Below are positions 1 to 5,689 of a stretch of DNA of 5,735 bases, one piece after another (position 1 is the stretch's first letter; each line of letters starts with the position of its first letter). Source of the stretch: Pseudomonadota bacterium (GTDB lineage: Bacteria > Pseudomonadota > Gammaproteobacteria > Steroidobacterales > Steroidobacteraceae); NCBI GenBank assembly GCA_021815905.1, contig JAKAZP010000181.1, forward strand, positions 1 through 5,735. The letters run 5' to 3'. Below the pieces are notes generated by a model. That model ran no database searches. It saw only the letters and a program-made list of their open reading frames with translations, and was not told where the DNA came from. The position numbers and the translations under genes are program-made.

Positions 1-214
1 GCGGCTCGCCTGCGGGATTCGCCGCGCGGGGATAGGTCCCGAAGTAGTGATCGAAGGAGACGTTCTCATCGAAGATGACCACCAGGTGCCTGATCGGCGT
101 CGCCGTCGGCGCGCGGCCCGGGTGAGGCGCCCGGGCGAGCACCGGTGAGGCGCCGCCGGCGAGGAGCGCCGCGGCGGCGAGCAGGGCTGGCAGGTTTCGC
201 AACTCGAGCGGCAT
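1..214 (-). CDS. Secreted phosphoesterase (phospholipase C / acid phosphatase family), N-terminal part, runs off left edge
   Basis: Seen: reading the minus strand from the ATG at 214-212 gives 71 uninterrupted codons to the window edge. Residues 1-27 form a Sec-type signal peptide: a short n-region with one Arg, a Leu/Ala-rich core (about 8-22), and a likely cut near SPVLA/RA. Residues 41-62 read IRHLVVIFDENVSFDHYFG plus TYP. Known: the pattern hhVVIxxENxSFDHYFG is the N-terminal signature of the phosphoesterase family PF04185, which includes bacterial non-haemolytic phospholipases C and the Francisella acid phosphatase AcpA. There the Glu-Asn pair (here E50-N51) belongs to the metal/active site. 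Inferred: an exported enzyme hydrolysing phosphate esters or phospholipids. The nucleophile and the distal metal ligands lie outside the window, so the substrate cannot be stated. There is no twin-arginine motif. The gene is divergent from the carboxypeptidase operon. The start is supported by a good ribosome binding site 6 nt upstream. Confidence 0.87.
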   Translation of the reverse strand, partial: MPLELRNLPALLAAAALLAGGASPVLARAPHPGRAPTATPIRHLVVIFDENVSFDHYFGTYPRAANPAGEP

Positions 215-220
215 CGCCGG

Positions 221-227
221 CTCCCTT
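221..227 (-). promoter_or_regulatory. Ribosome binding site of the phosphoesterase gene
   Basis: On the minus strand AAGGGAG lies 6 nt before the ATG at 214. It is a near-ideal Shine-Dalgarno match and fixes the start codon, which also begins the signal peptide. Confidence 0.7.
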
Positions 228-449
228 CAAGGCACGTGGGACATGGGGACCGGCACTTTGCCGCTCGGACCGCACTCGAGACAAGCCCGGGCGAGCTTCG
301 TGGCCGGCACGACACGCTAACGCCGGGGGATGACGGATGTGTGACGACCGCAATGCGCGCCCCGGAAGCCCGCCGCCGAGGCGCCTCGCTTCGTCGCAGC
401 GCGCGGGGCGCTCGCCGCAGATCCCACCGCGCCGGCGCGGCGGATGAGC

Positions 450-471
450 CGGCTATCGGGCATCATAGCCG
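450..471. repeat. 7-bp inverted repeat upstream of the carboxypeptidase operon
   Basis: CGGCTAT at 450-456 and ATAGCCG at 465-471 are perfect inverted copies separated by 8 nt. The repeat lies 56 bp before the first start codon, where a transcription-factor operator or a 5'-leader hairpin would be plausible. The arms contain A/T, unlike the surrounding all-GC palindromes, which makes chance somewhat less likely. No regulator family can be assigned from the sequence. Confidence 0.35.
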
Positions 472-512
472 CCCTCGCATCGGCCCCCTGTGGGAGCGCC
501 GCAAGCTGGGTT

Positions 513-517
513 GGAGG
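513..517 (+). promoter_or_regulatory. Ribosome binding site of the first S10 carboxypeptidase
   Basis: GGAGG ends 9 nt before the ATG at 527. This decides the start: the longer open frame from 236 has no comparable site and would bury the signal peptide inside the protein. Confidence 0.75.
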
Positions 518-526
518 TACGCTCGG

Positions 527-2152
527 ATGAAGCAAGTCGTTGTGCTGGCTGCAGGCTTTTCTCTCGCGACCGCGCTCGCTGTCGCATCGCCACAACATGA
601 AAAGGCGCGCGCCCGAGGCCCCGAGGCCGGCGGCGCGCAGGGATCGAGCCTGTTCACGCCCCGGGAGGTCAAGACTCAGGGGTCGGTGACGGTCGAGGGT
701 CGCAAGATCGGCTACGAGGCCGTGGCCGGCACCCTCATCGTGCACCCGAAGGGCTGGAACGATGCGGCGCCGCCCCCGCGCGGAAAGGATGCGATCGGGA
801 CGCCGGGGGGACCGCCGGTCGCCTCGATGTTCTACGTCGCCTACTTCGCGCACGGCGCGAGCGAGCGCAACCGCCCGGTCACCTTCATCTACAACGGCGG
901 TCCCGGCTCCTCGACCGTGTGGCTGCACATGGGCGCCTTCGGGCCGGTGCGCGTGGTCACGAACAGCAACACGCACACGCCGCCCGCGCCCTACGGCGAG
1001 GTCAACAACGACTACAGCCTGCTCGATGCCACCGATCTCGTGTTCATCGATGCGCCGGGCACGGGCTACAGCCGCGTCGAGGGCAAGGGCGCGCACAAGG
1101 CCTTCTACGGCGTCGATCCGGACGTGCACGCGTTCTCCTCCTTCATCATGCAGTTCCTCACGCGGTATCACCGCTGGAATTCGCCGAAATACCTCCTCGG
1201 CGAAAGCTACGGCACGCCCCGCTCGGCGGTGCTGATCGACAATCTCGAGACCAACCACGACATCGATTTCAACGGCGTGATGCTGCTCTCGCAGATTCTC
1301 AACTTCGATCTCAGCGACGATTTCCCGCAGTCGAACCCCGGAGTGGAGCTGCCCTACGTGGTCTCGCTCCCCTCGATGGCCGCGACCGCCTGGTATCACC
1401 ACATGCTGCCCTCGAACCCCCCGCACCTGCGGCCGTTCCTGAAGCAGGTCGAGCAGTTCGCCATGGGACCGTATGCCGACGCGCTCGCCCAGGGCGCGAA
1501 GCTCCCGCAGCAGGATTTCGACTCCATCGCGCAGAAGCTGCACGAGTACACCGGGCTTCCGGTCGCCTACATCAAGAAGGCGGACCTGCAGGTGAGCGGA
1601 CCGGAGTTCGAGAAGACTCTGCTCAGCGACACCGACATGACCACGGGGCGCCTGGACACCCGCTTCTCCGGACCCACCATGGATCCGCTCAGCGAGTTCT
1701 CCGAGTACGACCCGCAGGCGGCGGCCATCAGCTCGGCGTACGTCTCGGCGTTCAATGACTACGCTCAGCGGGTGCTCCATTACACGACCGACCTCAGCTA
1801 TCACCCGGAGATCGACGTGTTCCGCTGGTGGAACTTCCATCACCAGCCGCCGGGGTTCCCGATGCCGCTGCCGGGCGTCACGAACGTGATGCCCGATCTC
1901 GCCACCGCGATGAAGTACGACCCCGACCTCAAGATCAGCCTGAACGGCGGCTACTACGATCTCGCGACGCCGTTCTTCGAGGGCTGGTACGAGATGCACC
2001 ATCTGCAGATTCCCAACAGGCTGCAGTCGAACATCTCGTATCACTATTACAAGTCGGGGCACATGATCTACGCGAACATCCCGGCGCTGAAGCAGCTGCA
2101 CGACAATCTCGCAGCCTTCATCCACAAGACCGACAACGTCGCGGGGCGCTGA
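527..2152 (+). CDS. S10-family serine carboxypeptidase, paralogue 1 (signal-peptide form)
   Basis: 541 residues. Seen: residues 1-20 form a Sec signal peptide (MKQ, a Val/Ala/Leu core, probable cut AVA/S), followed by a charged linker to about residue 45. The S10 fold motifs then come in order: the oxyanion-hole motif NGGPGSST at 123-130, VFIDAPGTGYSRVEGKG around 173-189, the nucleophile motif GESYGT with Ser227, GGYYDLATP with Asp478, and SGHM with His512. Known: Ser-Asp-His in this order is the catalytic triad of peptidase family S10 (carboxypeptidase Y), which removes C-terminal residues from peptides, usually best at acidic pH. Inferred: a soluble periplasmic or secreted exopeptidase. The mature protein has no Cys, so it lacks the disulfides of the eukaryotic enzymes. 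It is the most divergent of the three copies: 54 of 74 residues match paralogue 2 in the C-terminal block from NVMPDLA to KQLHD. First gene of the operon; its stop is 2 bp before the next ATG. Substrate preference is unknown. Confidence 0.9.
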   Translation: MKQVVVLAAGFSLATALAVASPQHEKARARGPEAGGAQGSSLFTPREVKTQGSVTVEGRKIGYEAVAGTLIVHPKGWNDAAPPPRGKDAIGTPGGPPVASMFYVAYFAHGASERNRPVTFIYNGGPGSSTVWLHMGAFGPVRVVTNSNTHTPPAPYGEVNNDYSLLDATDLVFIDAPGTGYSRVEGKGAHKAFYGVDPDVHAFSSFIMQFLTRYHRWNSPKYLLGESYGTPRSAVLIDNLETNHDIDFNGVMLLSQILNFDLSDDFPQSNPGVELPYVVSLPSMAATAWYHHMLPSNPPHLRPFLKQVEQFAMGPYADALAQGAKLPQQDFDSIAQKLHEYTGLPVAYIKKADLQVSGPEFEKTLLSDTDMTTGRLDTRFSGPTMDPLSEFSEYDPQAAAISSAYVSAFNDYAQRVLHYTTDLSYHPEIDVFRWWNFHHQPPGFPMPLPGVTNVMPDLATAMKYDPDLKISLNGGYYDLATPFFEGWYEMHHLQIPNRLQSNISYHYYKSGHMIYANIPALKQLHDNLAAFIHKTDNVAGR

Positions 2153-2154
2153 CC

Positions 2155-3819
2155 ATGGGAGCCCCGACGCGAACGACATCGATGTCCTCCGGCCTCGCGG
2201 CGCTCGCCGCGGGCTCGATGCTGGCGCTGCTGCAGGCGGGGACTGCGGGCGCCGCGGCGCAGGCGGCCGATTCCCACGCCCAGCCCGCGGCGACCCCGGC
2301 CAAGCATGCGAGGAAGTACTTCAACACCGTCACCAGCACCACCGAGGGCACGGTGACGGTCGAGGGCAGGACGATCCATTACCACGCGGTCGCGGGCATG
2401 CTGATCGTTCATCCCCCGGGCTGGAGGAACGACGCGTCGCCGAGACCCGAGCCGAGCGGCAAGGCGACGCCGGCCGAGGCGTCGATGTTCTATGTCGCCT
2501 ACTTCGAGGATGGGGTGGCGCCGGACAAGCGCCCGATCACCTTCCTGTACAACGGGGGACCCGGCTCCTCGACCGTGTGGCTGCACATGGGCGCCTTCGG
2601 GCCCCGGCGGGTCGTGACCGCCGATCACACCCACACCTCCCCCGCCCCCTACCAGATCGTCAACAACCAGTACAGCCTGCTCGATGCGAGCGATCTGGTG
2701 TTCGTCGATGCGCCCGGCACCGGCTTCGGCCGCCTCCAGGGCAAGGGCGCCACGCAGGCGTTCTACGGGGCCGACCCGGACGCGCACGCCTTCTCGGAGT
2801 TCATCACCGAGTTCCTCTCGAAGTACGGCCGCTGGAACTCGCCGAAATACCTCTACGGGGAAAGCTACGGCACGCCGCGCTCGGCCAACCTCATCAACGT
2901 GCTCGAGACGCACGACAACATCGACTTCAACGGCGTGATGCTGCAGTCGCAGGTCCTCAACTTCGACCTGGACTCGGGACTCGGGCCCCTCACCACGTTC
3001 AACCCGGGGATCGACATTCCCTACGAGCTCGCGCTGCCGACCTTCGCCGCGACCGCTTGGTATCACCACACGCTCCCTGATCCTACTCAGCCGCTCGAGC
3101 CCCTGCTCCAGAAGGTCGAGCAGTTCGCCCTGACCGACTACGCGCAGGCGCTGCGCGAGGGCTCGATGCTCTCCCCGGCCGACCGCCAGGCGATCGCCGG
3201 AAAGCTGCACGAGTACACGGGACTGCCGGTCTCGTACATCCTCAAGGCGGATCTGCGCATCACGGGCGGTCAGTTCGCGCACGAGCTGCTCGCGAGCTCC
3301 GATGAGACCACCGGGCGGCTCGACTCGCGCTTCTCCGGGCCCTCGCTCGATCCGTTGAGCGAGACCGGCCGCTACGATCCGCAGTCCTCCGCCATCAGCT
3401 CGGCGTACGTCTCGGCCTTCAACACCTACGTGCGCCAGGATCTGCGCTACGGCAAGGGCCTGTACTACCGGCCGGAAATCCCGCTGTTCATGAAGTGGAA
3501 CTACGCTCACAAGGCCCCCGGGGTGCCGTTCGCCTCGCAGCAGTCGCTCAACGTGATGCCCGATCTCGCCAACGCGATGAAGCAGGACCCGAAGCTCAAG
3601 GTGATGCTGACGGGGGGTTACTTCGACCTGGCGACGCCCTTCTTCGAGGGCATGTACGAGATGGCGCACCTGCCCATGCCGCGCAGCCTGCAGGCGAACA
3701 TCCAGTACCACTACTACGACTCAGGACACATGGTGTACGTGCACCTGCCGGCGCTCAAGCAGCTGCACGATGCGGCCGCTGCCTTCATCCGCAGCACCGA
3801 CAACGTATCAGGGGACTGA
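2155..3819 (+). CDS. S10-family serine carboxypeptidase, paralogue 2 (signal-peptide form)
   Basis: 554 residues. Seen: the N-terminus has one Arg, an Ala/Leu/Gly core at about 13-35 and several possible signal-peptidase I sites (near AAA/Q at 35 or QAA/D at 38). No Cys occurs anywhere, so it is not a lipoprotein. Catalytic motifs: NGGPGSST at 133-140, GESYGT with Ser237, GGYFDLATP with Asp491, SGHM with His525. Residues 188-193 read GTGFGR where paralogue 1 has GTGYSR. Known: this is the complete S10 triad arrangement of carboxypeptidase Y-type exopeptidases. The ATG at 2155 is chosen because it follows the upstream stop by 2 bp, and the matching position is used in the next gene. Its ribosome binding site is weak (GGGG at 2143-2146), so translation is probably coupled to the upstream gene. 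A downstream ATG at 2182 is possible but has no well-spaced site. Inferred role: soluble exported peptide trimming. It is closest to paralogue 3 (66 of 74 residues in the C-terminal block). Confidence 0.9.
   Translation: MGAPTRTTSMSSGLAALAAGSMLALLQAGTAGAAAQAADSHAQPAATPAKHARKYFNTVTSTTEGTVTVEGRTIHYHAVAGMLIVHPPGWRNDASPRPEPSGKATPAEASMFYVAYFEDGVAPDKRPITFLYNGGPGSSTVWLHMGAFGPRRVVTADHTHTSPAPYQIVNNQYSLLDASDLVFVDAPGTGFGRLQGKGATQAFYGADPDAHAFSEFITEFLSKYGRWNSPKYLYGESYGTPRSANLINVLETHDNIDFNGVMLQSQVLNFDLDSGLGPLTTFNPGIDIPYELALPTFAATAWYHHTLPDPTQPLEPLLQKVEQFALTDYAQALREGSMLSPADRQAIAGKLHEYTGLPVSYILKADLRITGGQFAHELLASSDETTGRLDSRFSGPSLDPLSETGRYDPQSSAISSAYVSAFNTYVRQDLRYGKGLYYRPEIPLFMKWNYAHKAPGVPFASQQSLNVMPDLANAMKQDPKLKVMLTGGYFDLATPFFEGMYEMAHLPMPRSLQANIQYHYYDSGHMVYVHLPALKQLHDAAAAFIRSTDNVSGD
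3810..3815 (+). promoter_or_regulatory. Ribosome binding site of paralogue 3, within the end of paralogue 2
   Basis: AGGGGA lies inside the last codons of paralogue 2, 6 nt before the ATG at 3822 and 1 nt before the upstream TGA. It supports the start at 3822 and translational coupling of the two genes. The corresponding site before paralogue 2 is weaker. Confidence 0.6.
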
Positions 3820-3821
3820 TC

Positions 3822-5495
3822 ATGGGAGATCCGGTGGGAAGCAGCCGCGCTCGGAAGAGCGTTCGATTCCTGGCGGCCGTCTCGGCGCTGGTGCTTGCCG
3901 GCTGCGCGACCGACCCTCAGCAGGCCTCTCCGGCCGCGCAGGCGCCGGATCCGCCGGCGGCCCAGGCCGCCGGCGCCCTGCGGCCGGGAGGGACGACGAG
4001 CCGGTATTTCCGCACCGCGGCGACCACGACTCCCGGCACGGTGACCGTCGAGGGCAGGACGATCCACTACCACGCGGTGGCGGGCGTGCTGATCGTCCAT
4101 CCCCCGGGCTGGAACGAGGAGACCCCGAGACCCGAGCAGAGCAAAAAGACAACGCCGACCGAGGCGGCGATGTTCTACGTCGCGTACTTCAAGGATGGTG
4201 CCAGGGCCACCGACCGGCCGATCACGTTTCTTTATAACGGCGGACCGGGCTCCTCGTCGGTGTGGCTGCACATGGGCGCCTTCGGGCCGCGGCGCGTGGT
4301 CACCGGCGATCACTCCCACACCCCGCCCGCCCCCTACCAGGTCGTCAACAACGACTACAGCCTGCTCGATGCGAGCGACCTCGTGTTCGTCGATGCGCCG
4401 GGCACCGGCTTCGGCCGCCTCAGGGGCAAGGGCGCCAAGCAGGCGTTCTACGGCGCCGACCCGGACGTACATGCGTTCTCGGAGTTCATCACCGAGTTTC
4501 TCTCGAAGTACGGCCGCTGGAACTCGCCGAAGTACCTGTTCGGGGAAAGCTACGGCACGCCGCGCTCGGCCAACCTCATCAACGTGCTCGAGACGCACGA
4601 CCACATCGACTTCAACGGCGTGATGCTGCTGTCGCAGATCCTGAACTACGACGACTCCACGGGCCTCGTTCGCTTCAACCCCGGCATCGATCTGCCGTAC
4701 GAGCTCGCCCTGCCCTCGTACGCGGCAACCGCCTGGTACCACCACACGCTCCCTGATAGTCAGCAGCCGCTGAAGCCCCTGCTCGAGAAAGTCGAGCACT
4801 TCGCCATGACCGACTACGCGCAGGCGCTGCGCGAGGGCTCGATGCTCTCCTCCGCCGACCGCCAGGCGATCGCCGCGAAGCTGCACGAGTACACGGGGCT
4901 CCCCGTCGACTACATCCTCAAGGCGGACCTGCGCATCGACGGCGGGCAGTTCGAGCACGAGCTCCTCAGCGGCTCCGACACGACCACCGGGCGGCTCGAC
5001 TCGCGCTTCTCCGGGCCCTCGCTCGATCCGCTGAGCGAGCGCGCGGAATACGATCCGCAGTCCGCCGCCATCAGCTCGGCGTACGTGTCAGCTTTCAACA
5101 CGTACGTTCGCAAGGACCTGCACTACGGCACCGGCCTGTACTACCGGCCGGAGATCCCGCTCTTTCGCACCTGGAATTTCGCCCACCAGCAGCCGGGCGT
5201 GGACTTCGACCTGCCGCGCGCGCTCAACGTCATGCCGGATCTCGCCAACGCGATGAAGCGCGACCCGAAGCTCAAGGTGATGCTGAACGGCGGCTACTTC
5301 GATCTCGCGACGCCCTTCTACCAGGGCATGTACGAGATGGCCCACCTGCCGATGGAGCGGCGCCTGCAGGCGAACATCCAGTACCACTATTACGAGTCCG
5401 GCCACATGGTGTACGTGCACGTGCCGGCGCTGAAGCAGCTGCACGACAACGTCGTGGCGTTCATCGATTCGACGGCTCACCAGAGCCAGCCATAG
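3822..5495 (+). CDS. S10-family serine carboxypeptidase, paralogue 3 (predicted outer-membrane lipoprotein)
   Basis: 557 residues, ending in TAG. Seen: an Arg/Lys n-region (R9, R11, K12, R15), a hydrophobic stretch 16-26 and the lipobox LAGC with Cys28, the only cysteine in the whole protein. Residues 29-55 are rich in Pro, Ala and Gln, like a flexible tether. The S10 motifs follow: NGGPGSSS at 139-146, GTGFGR at 194-199, GESYGT with Ser243, GGYFDLATP with Asp494, SGHM with His528. Known: the lipobox Cys is lipidated and becomes residue 1 after signal peptidase II. Ala at the next position rather than Asp favours Lol transport to the outer membrane. The triad is that of S10 serine carboxypeptidases. 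Inferred: a membrane-anchored carboxypeptidase working beside the two soluble paralogues; which face of the membrane it sits on cannot be told. Its C-terminal tail (TAHQSQP) differs from the TDNV(A/S)G ending of the other two. Confidence 0.9.
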   Translation: MGDPVGSSRARKSVRFLAAVSALVLAGCATDPQQASPAAQAPDPPAAQAAGALRPGGTTSRYFRTAATTTPGTVTVEGRTIHYHAVAGVLIVHPPGWNEETPRPEQSKKTTPTEAAMFYVAYFKDGARATDRPITFLYNGGPGSSSVWLHMGAFGPRRVVTGDHSHTPPAPYQVVNNDYSLLDASDLVFVDAPGTGFGRLRGKGAKQAFYGADPDVHAFSEFITEFLSKYGRWNSPKYLFGESYGTPRSANLINVLETHDHIDFNGVMLLSQILNYDDSTGLVRFNPGIDLPYELALPSYAATAWYHHTLPDSQQPLKPLLEKVEHFAMTDYAQALREGSMLSSADRQAIAAKLHEYTGLPVDYILKADLRIDGGQFEHELLSGSDTTTGRLDSRFSGPSLDPLSERAEYDPQSAAISSAYVSAFNTYVRKDLHYGTGLYYRPEIPLFRTWNFAHQQPGVDFDLPRALNVMPDLANAMKRDPKLKVMLNGGYFDLATPFYQGMYEMAHLPMERRLQANIQYHYYESGHMVYVHVPALKQLHDNVVAFIDSTAHQSQP

Positions 5496-5513
5496 GCCCG
5501 CGACCTCCTGCGC

Positions 5514-5552
5514 CCACGGCCGGGGCTCAAATCCCGCCGGCCCCGGCCGTGG
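5514..5552 (+). terminator. GC-rich hairpin after the carboxypeptidase operon, probable terminator
   Basis: Positions 5514-5526 and 5540-5552 form a perfect 13-bp inverted repeat (CCACGGCCGGGGC and its complement) with a 13-nt loop, starting 18 nt after the TAG of paralogue 3. No T-run follows, so it is not a textbook intrinsic terminator. In high-GC genomes such hairpins often mark operon ends or protect the 3' end of the mRNA. Its position between the operon and a tRNA gene supports that role. Confidence 0.55.
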
Positions 5553-5595
5553 CGCGCATCCGTCAGCCCACCGCGCGCAATCACTCGCCGACCGG

Positions 5596-5601
5596 TAAAC
5601 T
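5596..5601 (+). promoter_or_regulatory. Possible -10 element of the tRNA-Arg gene
   Basis: TAAACT matches the -10 consensus TATAAT at 4 of 6 positions and lies 12 nt before the mature tRNA 5' end, in a rare A/T-containing patch of this spacer. No recognisable -35 box sits 16-18 bp upstream, so this is only a candidate. Confidence 0.3.
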
Positions 5602-5613
5602 TCGCGCCTGCGC

Positions 5614-5689
5614 GCCCCCGTAGCTCAGTGGATAGAGCGACCGCCTCCTAAGCGGTAGGTCGTCGGTTCAACTCCGGCCGGGGGCGCCA
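5614..5689 (+). tRNA. tRNA-Arg, anticodon CCU (reads AGG), CCA encoded
   Basis: 76 nt that fold completely by hand. The acceptor stem is GCCCCCG/CGGGGGC (5614-5620 with 5679-5685). The D stem is GCTC/GAGC (5623-5626 with 5635-5638). The anticodon stem is ACCGC/GCGGT (5640-5644 with 5652-5656), with loop CTCCTAA and anticodon CCT at 5647-5649. The variable loop has 5 nt. The T stem is GTCGG/CCGGC (5662-5666 with 5674-5678), with one G-T pair and loop TTCAACT. The discriminator is G5686 and the CCA at 5687-5689 is encoded. In the precursor, the two bases before the mature 5' end (GC) could pair with G5686 and C5687 and lengthen the acceptor helix by 2 bp. It decodes AGG, which is normally a rare Arg codon in a genome this GC-rich. 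Confidence 0.96.

Larger units (their letters stand above)
215..526. other. Divergent intergenic spacer, 312 bp, presumed to hold both promoters
   Basis: This stretch separates two genes transcribed away from each other, so both promoters should lie here. I found no sigma-70 pair (-35/-10) with good matches and spacing on either strand, so none is marked. The plus-strand frame of the first carboxypeptidase stays open upstream to about 236, but the encoded residues are Arg/Ala/Gly-rich without family similarity. The ATG at 527 has both a ribosome binding site and a signal peptide, so I treat 236-526 as untranslated. Recognisable elements are the two ribosome binding sites and an inverted repeat at 450-471. 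A GC palindrome at 377-388 is probably chance. Confidence 0.6.
2155..5495 (+). repeat. Tandem gene duplication (paralogues 2 and 3 as direct repeats)
   Basis: The units at 2155-3819 and 3822-5495 are direct repeats about 1.67 kb long, similar also at synonymous sites. The longest identical tract I found is 61 bp, at 2856-2916 and 4541-4601 around the nucleophile motif. Further exact tracts of 44-49 bp occur, for example from the Thr-Thr-Gly-Arg-Leu-Asp-Ser-Arg region. Paralogue 1 (527-2152) is an older, more diverged member of the same array. Similarity is lowest in the signal and linker regions. Confidence 0.85.

Noticed and set aside
66..353. A 95-codon minus-strand open frame near the left end
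   Set aside because: It overlaps the phosphoesterase in another frame and lacks a signal, motif or ribosome binding site. The phosphoesterase frame carries a recognisable family signature.
377..388. A 12-bp perfect palindrome, CGAGGCGCCTCG
   Set aside because: It is almost entirely G/C in GC-rich DNA, where short palindromes arise often by chance. No second copy or promoter context supports a function.
236..526. An N-terminal extension of 97 codons to paralogue 1
   Set aside because: The frame is open, but the residues are low-complexity and Arg/Ala-rich. The ATG at 527 has a GGAGG site and begins a proper signal peptide, which an extension would make internal.
1828..2154. An N-terminal extension of paralogue 2 overlapping paralogue 1 by over 300 bp (and likewise 3495-3821 for paralogue 3)
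   Set aside because: The extension is the +1 shadow of the upstream gene's C-terminal region. Starts at 2155 and 3822 give signal peptides and tight 2-bp gene spacing.
317..2179. A 620-codon open frame on the minus strand opposite paralogue 1
   Set aside because: It mirrors the coding strand of a clear S10 gene. The translation is rich in Arg, Val, His and Glu with no domain or signal, as expected of an antisense frame in high-GC DNA. Similar frames oppose paralogues 2 (2068-3711) and 3 (3714-4958) for the same reason.
527..5495. A CRISPR array, insertion sequence or phage-type repeat as the cause of the repetition
   Set aside because: The repetition is at whole-gene scale and keeps full open frames with conserved catalytic residues. 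There are no short regularly spaced repeats, terminal inverted repeats or transposase genes.
5612..5687. An alternative tRNA acceptor stem starting two bases earlier (GCGCCCC)
   Set aside because: The pairing exists, but it would displace the invariant TA at positions 8-9 and remove the discriminator and CCA. The 5614-5689 register fits the standard cloverleaf.
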